Source: Dipteronia dyeriana (taxonomy: Eukaryota; Streptophyta; Magnoliopsida; Sapindales; Sapindaceae). From it: DNA of 64,000 nucleotides. Each line of letters opens with the position of its first letter. Positions within the stretch are counted from its first letter, which is position 1. The notes below the pieces were generated by a model that was given only the letters and a program-made list of their open reading frames with translations, ran no database searches and was not told the DNA's origin. Location of the stretch: the NCBI GenBank assembly GCA_032871835.1, contig CM065298.1:71142154-71206153 (forward strand). The letters run 5' to 3'. A program made the translations under genes and the position numbers. This document shows positions 54,250 to 64,000 of this stretch, one piece after another.

Positions 54250-57007
54250 GGATGGGCTCTTTACCTCGACTGTGGCAGTAAGCTCTCTATTCTTTAATCT
54301 GAGTCTGAAGAGATTCCTGGGACAGGTCCACATGGTTCTTGATCGATAACTCCAAGTTGGTTCGATTTTTATCAGTTACCCGATTATTGACTTTAAAAAA
54401 TTCGCCAGCTGAAACTAACCCTCACTGAAATTCCCGAAGGAGAAGGGCATCATAAGCTGGGGACCTTTTGAAACAATCGACCCCCTGGACATCGAGTTTA
54501 GGGTTTAGGGTTTAGGTTTTAGGGTTCCAGCTTGGCCTCCTTTGATAGGGATTCGACTATCAAAGCTTGGCATTCCGAGTCTTCAATCTTCTACTCATAG
54601 GACGACTTGGCCAGCTCAGCTTCCCGTTAGGCTTTGAGTATCGATTCCTGGGCAGTAGATAGTAAGTTTTAAAATGACAAAACCTTCTCCTCAGCCAAAG
54701 AATCTCTCTCCTCGGCTCCTATTTGCTTAACCAAGCAACGATCCGCGAATTCCTGGGTAGAGCTCACCTCCTTCTGATAAGTCGCCTCGACCCGAGCACA
54801 GCTATCCTCACTCTTCTTCAGCTGAGCTTCAAGACGCCTTATCCGATCGGCTTGATGTTGTTACTTTTGAACCAACTCAGCAAACTCGGCCACCACCTGC
54901 AAGAAAGGTTGAGTTAAAAATCTAACAGACATTAAGATAAAACAATTAGGATAGGAGACTTTACATAAGAGGCACTAATGAAAATATTTTCAAGACGAGT
55001 GGTCGGGGAACCGTCCCTGAAACGGCTCCAATGGTAATCCCCAATAAAGACCAGACTAGAAGACATCACCCTTATCATTTCTTGTAGAGTGGAATAAGGA
55101 TCACCCGAGGCTCCCACTCCAACGTCTTCAGCCTTAGAAGAAATGAATCCCTGTCGAGGTTTGAAGTTTTCTCTTTTCCCATAGATGCTTCAACTTGAAA
55201 GCTTGGGGAAACTCCAGCCTCGGTATCGTTATCACTTGATTCGATAAACGATACCACCCGAGGGACTTTATGAGGATGAGTGAGAGAGTCGGCCATTTTT
55301 CTTTTCTCAGCCTGAGTAAGATGAAAGCTGAGATCAGCCGTAGGATCATCCTGATCATCAACATTAAGGAAAGATTCGAAGAAATCAGGATTAGGATTTA
55401 CTTATTCGTCTAAAGGCCTTCCAGCTTCGCCTTCATCCCCGACAGCAAACTGTTCGGTAAGAACCTCATTAATCAGGGACTTTGGCACACCAGAAACTTT
55501 GCTAAGACAATCTTCTTGCCTGCCCTCATCCTCAGGAAACCTTTGGCATTGGAAGTTTCAGCAGGGCCACTCGGACCACTAGATTCTCCCACGGTCGTCT
55601 GAATGACCTCCTCAGGGACGTACTCAGGGATCTGCTTGTCAACCTCATTAGACTCCTCATCAGATTCATGCGGAGCGATGCCTTTCTTGCTTTGGCTAGA
55701 AGTTTTTTTTTAGCTCGCCTGCAGGATCGATTTCACCTGGCGAGCTTGAACATCACAGACGATGTCCGAGTCATACACTGACGATAGAGAACCAAGTCAG
55801 GCAGTAATATAAAGGTGAAAATAGAAGCAAAAAAGAAAAGAACCATACTTACATCGCCTGCGATAGCCTGGAATCTGGTTAAAGAAGCTAAACTCTATCA
55901 TCTTCTTCTCACTAAAAAGATAGGATTTGTTCCTCTTTTCCAAAGTAGGCACTGCGGCCTGAGAAAGTCTTGTTAGCTCAGCATCAGAGAAGTCAAGTTT
56001 TTTCTTGTTCCATACTTCAGGAGAACAGAAAAAATGGGGAACCTTCAGCACCGTCTGATTCTCCCTGGCCGAGAGAGTAACCTTAAGTCCCAAGTTCCCT
56101 CCGGCAAAGAACCAACTGTTCTTCCAATGCTTGTTCGATGAAGGAAACCCCCACATAAAGCCTCTATTTTTTACATCAGAAGAGGTTTCAACTCCCCGGT
56201 TCACTTTTGTCCCCTCAGGGACCCAGTAATCAGGCGGATTGGACATAAGAAAATATGTTCCTATTTGACCAGATTGCCTTATTGTATAAAAATTCCTGAT
56301 TTCATCCGGGAAAGGTGGTGATAGGTTCATTCGACTCCACATATGCCACATGCACATTAAAATCTTATAACTATTCGGGGAAAGTTGGGCTAGAGCGATC
56401 CCTGTTTCGGCTAGAAACTAAGCAATGTATGGTTAAAGAGGAAGAGTTATACCGCAACAGAGCATGGACCCATAAATCGCCACCATGCCCGGATGAGGGT
56501 TCCATGAGGCTCTATCACCAGCATGAGACATTGTAAACGAGTCGTTAGGTGAAATAGAGGATGATACTTCACTATCTCATCTACCCCGACCACATTCGGC
56601 TCAGCATTAAACCCACTCGGGTGATCAATAGAAAAAGTGATACTTGATGCTCTAAACTCCGCTTCAACGTCCCTCTCATCAACGATTTGTTGCCTGATTT
56701 GAACGTTGCCCGAGCCATGTTTGTGGACCTCACGTTTACTCTGATGTTTTCCTATCCTGGATCGAAGAGGAACCCTATGATCAGAAATAATAGATTCAGA
56801 ACTAGAAGATTCAGAACATGATTCAGAACTAGAACTTAAATGAACGTCAGGGTAAACGCCAGAAATGTCAACACCTAAAAAAGGAGGCTCATCAGGAGGG
56901 ATTTCCCCCAATAGTCTACGAATGCAAGAGACTAATTGAAAATCTCCATGCTTAAGCGCTTCGAAAGCTATAATGAAAAGGCGTTGTCGTGAAACAGGAT
57001 CTATCAA
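54250..57007 (-). pseudogene. Antisense ORF of the gypsy element, apparently spliced, coiled-coil C-terminus
   Basis: Minus-strand protein, read downwards. ATG at 57007: acidic and serine-rich N-terminus (SSSSESCSESSSSES), then VVGVDEIVKYHPLFHLTTRL and AWWRFMGPC. After a frameshift and two stops near 56450-56380: LAQLSPNSYKILMCMWHMW, then NPPDYWVPEGTKVNRGVETS and WFFAGGNLGL (56260-56090). An intron at 55852-55778 (GTAAGT...CAG) joins in frame to a charged linker (SDEESNEVDKQIPEY). A second intron at 54964-54897 (GTAAAG...TTGCAG) joins in frame to a coiled coil (IRRLEAQLKKSEDSCARVEA). Stops at several sites show decay. Extra antisense ORFs between pol and the 3' LTR are known in Tat elements; their function is unknown. 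I do not assign one. Confidence 0.7.
54497..54524 (+). repeat. Short telomere-like tract
   Basis: TTTAGGG occurs twice in perfect tandem (54497-54510), followed by TTTAGG and TTTTAGGG. This is the plant telomere unit. It sits within the coiled-coil exon of the antisense ORF, where it reads with stops on the minus strand. Confidence 0.9.
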
Positions 57008-57502
57008 AACTAACCTTTAGAATGAAACGTAAAAAACCTGGAAAAAATTCAACAGAGAATTAAGATGAATCTCTGCGCATGAAATCTGGGTTGAATGTTT
57101 TCTTATGCAAAAATGAACCGGAATAGTTCCTTTTCGGCTTAAATAGATTATTCAATAACAAAGATGCAAAACCCTAGGGTCTTAAAAAGCGGGAAAAAAT
57201 CAAAAATGAGGATTTGATGACGTAGGCGGTGCATCAGGAGACGCACAAGCAGCTTTTCATAAATGTTACTAGGGAAATAAAGCGGGGGGAAGACATGTCC
57301 CAAGAAAAGGAACTGACCAAGCCGTCAAAATTTCAAAACGTCACAATCATTGAGATTTCGCATGAAGAGATTTACGTGATAGCCATTAAGACACGTCATT
57401 ATTACAAGGCGCTGTTACTATGGTATTAACGAGGCATAAAGATTAAAGGGTCAATTAAAATATTTATGCTAAGGACAAAATCCCACTCGGTAAAAATATT
57501 TT

Positions 57503-57509
57503 AAGGGGG
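57503..57509 (+). other. Polypurine tract of the 19 kb gypsy element
   Basis: AAGGGGG, then TAT, directly before the 3' LTR start TGTTAAGGG at 57513. This is the place where plus-strand DNA synthesis would be primed. Confidence 0.8.
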
Positions 57510-57512
57510 TAT

Positions 57513-58350
57513 TGTTAAGGGTATATTTTATCGAATGTTCACGTCACTGACAAGATGGATAGTCTCTTAAGATTGCCAGGTATATATCCAAATAGGCATC
57601 CAGATAATATCCTTCAAGATATCATTCAAGGAATACGAACCCGAGTAAGTACGAACACAGGTATTCGGCAAGTTAAGACCTGTTCGGGACCAAGTGACGT
57701 CATATTCTACTCTGGACAAGAATGAGAAACCCGAATAAAGAAGTCCAATACATAATTCGTATATGGGTATACAAAGAGTCATGCTCAAATACGCAAAGAC
57801 ATCCATGTCAAGAAGAATTCTTAAAGAATAAAGTACCAAACAGGAAACACGTTCCAAATTGGGCAACAACTTTACTTCTTCAAGAAGACTGCACATTTAT
57901 AAGGAAATAAAGTCCTAAACTGACTGTATCTCCAGAGTCCCATTCGATCTCCATACAATCTCCGAAATAGGAAAGAAGTAAAAGACGACTCCAACAAGCA
58001 AGCAAATTGTAGCTAGATACATAATTCTTTCATTACTTGTACAACGAGGATTAAGGTTTTATACGAATATAAATAGACCCATAATCTCATTGTTGGATAT
58101 ATAGAATCACAGAATCATGAACAGAGAGAAAAAAGAGAGATATAGTATTGTAATTCTTTATTCTAATAGTGAATTTTGGCTCGGTTGTTCGTTCAACCAC
58201 CCCTTGGACGTTTCTCCGATCACCGGAGTTTTACCACGTAAACTCGTGTCTAATTAGCTTCAAATTACATGCTCTTTCTTTCTCTTTGACAAGTCACAAC
58301 TAAATCCAATCTTGTTGACTTTCTCACCCATCGAAAAATCAACATCAACA
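57513..58350 (+). repeat. 3' LTR of the 19 kb gypsy element
   Basis: 838 bases, TGTTAAGGG start and ATCAACATCAACA end, nearly co-linear with the 5' LTR. The target duplication CCATT follows at 58351. Confidence 0.93.
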
Positions 58351-58823
58351 CCATTAATAAGTCAACTCAATCATTACCTCCTATGATTACAAATTGATTG
58401 GCTAAATTAATGGAGTGGGAAACAAGGAAGAGTCTGAAAAAGAAACAAACACATCTTTTCCAAGATATTTGCTACAAGCTGATCAACAACATTAAATGAA
58501 GAATAGTGTTCAATAAGGAGAGGAGAACAATTCAAGAATTCTGGACTTGCATGCCAAGGTAGTTACACCATGTTTAAATACACCTGTAAAAGCATCGATC
58601 TCAAATCTGATATCTGAAATATGATCATTAATCCCAAAAATGACTAGCCCAAGGCAAGTCTACATACTTCGTCTAAGTTCTCCCGACATCATCATTGTAT
58701 GTGTACCTTTACTAGGGACATACCGGTATTAGATAATACTCAATCACCAATCACTATTGTAAGCTCTTCGGAGCACCATGGTTGTATTACTTCTCCATTG
58801 TTGTAAGCTCTTAGGAGTGCCAC

Positions 58824-58872
<49 letters not shown>

Positions 58873-58881
58873 AAGGGTCTT
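58351..58881 (+). repeat. LTR2, second piece
   Basis: It resumes with CCATTAATAAGTCAACTC and aligns with LTR1 at ATTGATTGGCTAAATTAATGGAGTGG. It has TTGTAAGCTCTTCGGAGCACC (58759) matching LTR1 at 36565, then an (AT)21 run at 58827-58869 where LTR1 has (AT)7. It is cut at 58881 by the solo LTR. Confidence 0.75.
58827..58869. repeat. (AT)n microsatellite in LTR2
   Basis: About 43 bases of pure AT, at the site matching the short AT run (probable TATA box) of LTR1. Confidence 0.95.
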
Positions 58882-60865
58882 TGTTTTGGTTTCGGAAACC
58901 GAAAACCGAAAACCGACATCAGTACAACCAAAGGGCGGTGGGCCCAGGTTTTATAAATTTTCATAAAAACAAAGCAGATTTAGCCGGATCGTTGTGATTA
59001 TATTGATTATAATATTAAACTGGAAATAGTGACGAGAGAAATAGTTACCCTTGTAGACTTTTGTGATTCCCTTGATCCAAGTTCTTCCACTTCAGGATCT
59101 TCATGATTCCCTCGAACCAAGTTCTTCCACGCCGAATCTCCAACACAAAAAAACCGATGGGTGGGAGTCTCGGTATTCAACAGAAATTTTGACTCTGAAA
59201 TTTATATTCAAGTTGTGTACTCAACTCTTGAGATAACAAGAAAAATATTGAGAGACTCTCTCACAATATTATTTAGAGGCTAGTATTAAAAAAAAAACTT
59301 TATTTTTCTTTCTATATAATTCTCTCGTTATAATGAACAAGGAACTCTTTTTTGTTCCTCTCTCTCCCATGTAAAAATTCAAGAACCCACTTCATCGTTC
59401 TTTCTTCATTGTGGACAGTATATAAAGGGAGAGCTATGGTGGTTGGTAAAATGAAGCATAGAGTAGAAGCTTCAATTGAACTCGGTTTAAATGTATGTGA
59501 AGAAATTAAAACAAAAACCTTTTATCAATGTCAAAAGCAAGAAAACAAAAACCAGAGCAATTGCCATTTGCTTTTATTCTTCTTGTTTTTCTTCACTTGA
59601 CCATTACCATTAGTCTTTGCCTTTTTTAAAAAAAAATTAAAACGTTTTGGTGAGTGGTGTAGAAAGTCACCACCACCCACCTACAACAAAGAAAATATAT
59701 ATTATTAATTTTTATATATATATATATAATAAAATAATAAAATTATTATATTATATATATAATTAAATAATCAAATATTATATAATACATAAACTCATTT
59801 ATGTATAGATGATTAATTATAAATTAATCACTGAGCCTTATTTTACCTTAATGTTCAATACAATGTTATGGAGATGGTATGGGGACACATGGACCTATAA
59901 TTTCAAGCTCCAATAAATCTTTAATAAATAATTAAACTCTTTAATTAAATATTAGATTTATTAATTCCATATTTATTCCACTAAAAAACTAGAACTGAAC
60001 TCTTGTCATTATAGATTTTATTACTCGAATAGGAATCGAATAGTCTAATGATATAATCATTACATACAGATCAATCCTCCATAAACAATTCGTAATGTGA
60101 GCTAGGTTCAAATCCGTTGACCTCTCAATTACATATTTATCCTTGAGTGCCAGTGATTCTCTAATGAACAATTATTTATGATCATATCATAAATTAAGCA
60201 CTCTATTGTTCAAGATCTGAATCATTTACTTAATAGAACCGTTTGTCTACTTCAATTAAGAAGGAATGGATTCCATCTTGTATATAATCATTCTCAGCTA
60301 AGTATATCATCATGTCTCCAAGATACAAGGTTTTAGGTTTGATATCTTGAGCAAACCATACCGAGTAAGTTAAAAGACACAAGTCAATAAGTAGGAGTCT
60401 ACTAAATACTCAGAATTAAGATCGTTCCATATATGACCATCTATTTGATAAAGGAGAAGACTTTATTTCAAGACGGAGATTATTAAAGATTCCAATTTAT
60501 CGTGTCTATATCTTGTATAATCTTATTATACAAAGTACCTTCGTTCTAATGTCATCACATCAATAGTTTGGATAAAACTGTTCCATTCTTAATGGGAATG
60601 AACCGTACTAGTAATTTAAATAAATTAAAGATCCCAACTTTAATTATCAATTACAGACATTAAGATTATTATATTAAACATAATCCTCATGTATATAACA
60701 ACTTATATACTATGTTTAATATTACATTTAATAATCATGGAATTTTATGTTATTAATACAATATTAATAGCATTAAATGTACACAAATATAAAATGAAAT
60801 GTCAATCCAATTATTATTTCAGCAAAAAATTAACAACATTTGTTCTTAGGGCACTTTTCCTAACA
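58882..60865 (-). mobile_element. Solo LTR, copia-type, about 2 kb, inserted in LTR2
   Basis: On the minus strand it runs from TGTTAGGAAAAGTGCCCTAA to GGTTTCCGAAACCAAAACA, so it has TG...CA ends and 1984 bases. Its start resembles the TGTTGGGGTTTATGCCCTAA of the nested copia LTR, and it also shares a GATCTTAATTCTGAGTAT phrase (GATCTTAATCCTGAATGT at 49295), so it is a distant relative. Sequence of LTR2 lies on both sides. No coding part; the frames inside have no motif. The target duplication is not clear (flanks GTCTT and CTTTA). Confidence 0.7.
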
Positions 60866-61652
60866 CTTTATCCTTCCTTTAGATACTACCTCGGGGTTTT
60901 TCAGCATGTGATCATTCGTGATGCTCTTTCCCTCTTTGTCAGACCACCTCCCTCTACATAAGACTTGTCTTTTTCCTATTTATCTCTTGTATTATGCATG
61001 TATGTATGTGTATGAGCTAGATTCCTACCCCGCTAGATCTAGAACTCTTATCCTCCCATCTACATGCCAAAGTCGCATATCAAGATGTGGAGAAACTACC
61101 CCGACCCATCTAAAGGAAGTCAATGAGCTCTCCTGTACCCTCCATACGTGTGTAGATAAGGATCCGACACAGAAGCAAGACAAGTCCTCCTCCTTACTCG
61201 CTGTATAGGTTAGGGAACTACATGAAGAAACCAGGGTTTTTGACCGAGGTCCGGGTACCAGAATGGGTTCCGACCTAGATCAAAAGTACCTAGAGGCTGA
61301 GAATCGCTACCAGGTGGTCCAATCTTCCATGAATGCATCTACATCATTCTAGAGCACCAATCCTACCTCCTTGCTCACTATTTGGATCGAGAACACCTAG
61401 AGAGGAGACCGGATACCAGGACCGGTACCAGAGACCCTTTTAACACCAACAAGGGAACATCGAGTTCCCCGTATCTCCTCTATATGCATGAAACCCGATA
61501 GGCGGGATGACTTATCTCCTACCTACTGCTCCATCCTTCATATTTATACAAGATCACCATGGTACGAGGTACCTACCCCGTCGCAGCCTACCGATTTGTG
61601 GCTTGAGGGTGTTAGCTGAAATTCCTCACCCATGGTGAATTTTCGGTTAACA
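60866..61652 (+). repeat. LTR2, third piece and end
   Basis: Continues LTR2 with TTATGCATGTATGTATGTG (LTR1 at 36769), GGATCGAGAACACCTAGAGAGGAGACC (LTR1 at 37026) and CTCCTACCTACTGC, and ends TTCGGTTAACA. It is followed by TGGCACCGTCTGTAGGAA (61658-61675), the primer-site-like sequence also seen after LTR1. Confidence 0.78.
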
Positions 61653-61927
61653 CTTTTTGGCACCGTCTGTAGGAAGTTTCCACACCCCTTTTGAAAGCTT
61701 TCATGTCTCTACATGAGCATCCTTATACTATTGAGGTGATATATTTACCAGTCATTGTTTATGATATCCTTTCTCCATGTTTGTCTACATCGCTTACACA
61801 CCACGTGTGGTGCTCATTTTGAGGTTTAACAAGTTTTGTTTATTATGGAGCAAATATGGTACGTGGGACGCCTACGCACCAAGTTTTGTTTATTATGCTG
61901 CTCCTATGAAGCTGCTCCTATGAAGCT
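61653..61927 (+). other. Very short internal region between LTR2 and LTR3
   Basis: About 275 bases: primer-site-like start, then non-coding sequence with two small direct repeats (CAAGTTTTGTTTATTATG twice at 61828 and 61880; CTGCTCCTATGAAG twice at about 61900-61925). There is no gag or pol, so with the flanking LTRs this would be a non-autonomous or deleted unit. Confidence 0.6.
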
Positions 61928-63209
61928 ACTAATAGCAAAATGTCACTAGGGGACCAAAGAGTAATTTTCCACTCTCCTAACCAGAGTCAAAGCCCGAGCT
62001 TGCCAGTCATTAGACCCTAGGCCCAAAGAGTGAGCCACAGAACTACTAAAAATGAAGCTCGACACTACAAGGTTGGGCCCTTCACACGAATACTGGAATT
62101 CTGGCAAAGCCCGATACACGGTTATTCGGGCTTCTCGAGATCACCTATCCTGGAACCTCGGTCTCTAGGGCCTGGCTCCGAAACCGTCCCATGAAAGCAA
62201 GGAAAGGTCACAGAGCTCAGAAAGCATTTGAGGTAAGGCTCGACACAAATAAATTGAGCTCCTTCCAAATCAAGGCTTCCCGAGGTCATGATTAATTCGT
62301 AACCTCTACAGAAGCCCGCTATCCTCTCCAGACATAAAAAGGGGGGGTCTTTAAAGGGATCAGATTCATGTTATAGCTATGCTCAAATTCGCTATGAAAG
62401 CTTGAACCTTTTTGGATAAGAAAGAGGAAGCCTACCTAATCAGCGCCACCCCCAATAAAAGCCCACAAGGCCGTCTCGAGCTTTAAAAGACCAGAGAGGG
62501 TTATACCAAAGCTTCAGGGACCAGAACTAAGGTAAGGGTGTACCTCGCTATAAAATGAATGCCTAACTCAACGACCTCCATGAAGAATCATGCAATGAAT
62601 ACACACAAGATCATATCTACACTCCAACAAATATTAAAACTATACATACACGTAAGGCAAGAGACCTAGTCCAAAAAGGAAACAAACTAATCTCCACAAT
62701 CCATTATTAACTCAAAGTCAATGATTTTTAAATAAAAGATCCTGCCCAATAAGGAGGGAAGGGATTCAGAGAATCAGGGTGGGAGATCCATAAGTTTAAA
62801 CCATTCGGGCCATGTATAAAGGTTCTGAAGCATGATCGACAAAAGGGAGAGGATTTCGACAAAAGAATAGCGACATAGAGAATTGAAAGTACAAGAGAGG
62901 AAGAGAGGGTTAGAATTCGGCCTGTAATCAGAACATGGCCCCCATTATTATCTACTATTCGACAGGCACGAGGTTGCCACCGTACTGTATTCCAGAGAGG
63001 TTAAGAGTGTTTAGGAGTCTATTTGTACAATATTCATAGCTGATAATAAAGTCATTACATTCCCGTCTTTATTGCACTTAGATTCATATTTCCATCTTTA
63101 TTCAATCAGGTTAGGTGCCTAAGTTACCTACCCCGGCCATCGCCTATGTGGTAGTGATCTCGAGAGTGTTAACCAGAATTTCTCATCTCAAGTAAATTCC
63201 CCGTTAACA
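61928..63209 (+). repeat. LTR3 of the same gypsy-type family (left end approximate)
   Basis: The start CTAATAGCAAAATG, then GGGGACCAAAGAGTAATTTTCC, matches the beginnings of LTR1 and LTR2. The end has TTACCTACCCCGGCC, then TCCCCGTTAACA at 63209. Between these the sequence is strongly diverged. A purine run AAAAAGGGGGGG lies near 62340. No primer-binding-like site follows, so this LTR ends the series. Confidence 0.65.
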
Positions 63210-63376
63210 GAAGTGAACCTGCTCATATAATCACGGAACTCCAAAACAGTAGCTTTCTACCTGAAGATCTCCTACACAACTGAACCACTCCGATACATCG
63301 AGAGCTTCTATACAGTAGATCTGTACCTCTTTTGCATCCCTACAGAATATTTGCTCTACTACTGGTAGACCTTCTA
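63210..63376. other. Spacer before the terminal satellite
   Basis: No gene. Short phrases such as TACAGTAGATCTGTACC and CCAGTAGATCC suggest it is a worn part of the repeat that follows. Confidence 0.5.
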
Positions 63377-64000
63377 TCCAGTAGATCCATTGGACTTGTA
63401 CCTGGTCATACGGATCCCCTCATGTTACCAGATCCGCCATTTAGAAGCTCTTAGGTAGCGATAGCAGGTCAACTCATGAATCTGAGAAGCCAACTCAGTT
63501 GTGAAGCCTTTAGAGCAGCACGACCAGTAGAAGACTAGTGGCTTCACACTCGTGTACCAGACCTGTCAATTCCCAAGTGAGCCACTGAGCTCCCGGTCTG
63601 TTCTAGTAGAGTGTAGAGCATCCTCTCAGTTGCTGGCGACTCTTTGAATCCCATGAATGCCTTTGGACCAGTACCAGACTGGTGGCTTAGCTCCATGTGT
63701 ACCGAGTCATTCATCGCTCTAGCAAGCCACCAAATCCTGATCTGATCGAGGTGAGCCCAGAGGCTTCCCACATTTGCTAAGGCCTCCTACATGCCTAAGC
63801 AAACCTCTGGAGTAGCAGCACCTCTGCAAGACTCAGTGGCTCCTCACTTCTTATACCGGGTCGGTTAACGCCTAAGTAAGCCTCTGAGCTCCCGATTCAT
63901 TTTAGTTGGATCCAAAGCCTTCTCTCAGTTGTTGGGGATTTTCAGGATCCCAAACATGCCTCTGGACCAGTATTAGACCGGTGGCTCTTCTCTATTTGTA
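63377..64000. repeat. Tandem repeat of about 147 bp with alternating unit types, running off the window
   Basis: Units start near 63377, 63523, 63667, 63820 and 63966 (lengths 146, 144, 153 and 146), each beginning like ACCAGTAG/ACCTCTGCAAGAC followed by AGTGGCT. The units at 63523 and 63820 resemble each other much more (GAGCCTCTGAGCTCCCG- and TTCTCTCAGTTG-type blocks) than they resemble the unit between them, so the array looks dimeric. No coding motif is seen in either strand; the frame 63544-63771 is taken as chance. Confidence 0.75.

Larger units (their letters stand above)
39288..58350 (+). mobile_element. Ty3/gypsy Tat-type retrotransposon with a nested copia element
   Basis: It has two LTRs (39288-40133 and 57513-58350), TGTT...AACA ends, and a perfect 5-base target duplication CCATT (39283-39287 and 58351-58355). 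Without the nested copia its own length is about 11.8 kb. Order on the plus strand: gag, protease, RT, RNase H, second RNase H, integrase. Between pol and the 3' LTR lie tandem repeats and a minus-strand gene-like unit. All coding parts are broken. The dual RNase H and the extra antisense ORF fit the plant Tat lineage. Confidence 0.92.

Noticed and set aside
55797..57007. Minus-strand frames as a host gene
   Set aside because: They lie between the pol gene and the 3' LTR of a gypsy element and carry stops and a frameshift, so I assign them to the element.
62369..62380. TGTTATAGC after a purine run as the start of LTR3
   Set aside because: The GACCAAAGAGTAATTTTCC block near 61950 matches the beginnings of LTR1 and LTR2 and gives a better start.

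Overview
This is nuclear DNA of a seed plant, most likely a eudicot. It holds two recognisable plant genes with plant-style GT-AG introns or intronless architecture, set in AT-rich sequence packed with decayed LTR retrotransposons of plant lineages (Ty1/copia, including a SIRE-like one, and Ty3/gypsy of the Tat type with a second RNase H). I see no prokaryotic or organellar features. I cannot name the species.

Layout. 1-3062: a copia gag fragment abutting an unclassified unit with long inverted arms. 3063-about 8900: a decayed gypsy element on the minus strand, cut by a solo copia LTR (4829-5408). 8978-20597: a putative terminal-inverted-repeat element split by a SIRE-like copia element (9868-20302, possibly to 20407) with both LTRs, primer binding site and polypurine tract. 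20836-23688: the gene for the structure-specific endonuclease subunit SLX1 (plus strand, four exons, no in-frame ATG found). 25944-27287: an intronless CBL-interacting protein kinase gene (minus strand), convergent with SLX1. 28738-30150: a tandem array of about 165 bp units made of two half-units and rich in palindromes. 30671-35741: AT-rich DNA in which I see no gene.

35742-63209 is a nest: three related gypsy-type LTRs in a row (LTR1 35742-37329, LTR2 split into three pieces between 38370 and 61652, LTR3 about 61928-63209) separated by very short internal regions. LTR2 was hit by a 19 kb gypsy element (39288-58350, target duplication CCATT), which was itself hit by a 7.3 kb copia element (43705-50994, target duplication AAAAG). 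LTR2 was also hit by a roughly 2 kb solo LTR (58882-60865). From about 63377 to the window end runs a tandem repeat of about 147 bp whose alternate units are most alike.

The two host genes have separate jobs: SLX1 cuts branched DNA in repair and recombination, and the CIPK takes part in calcium signalling. Nothing suggests they work together. All transposon coding regions I examined are interrupted by stops or frameshifts. The most interesting item is a minus-strand gene-like unit in the 3' part of the 19 kb gypsy element (57007 down to about 54250). It reads as one ancestral protein only if two short GT-AG introns are removed; both keep the reading frame, and the last exon encodes a coiled coil.
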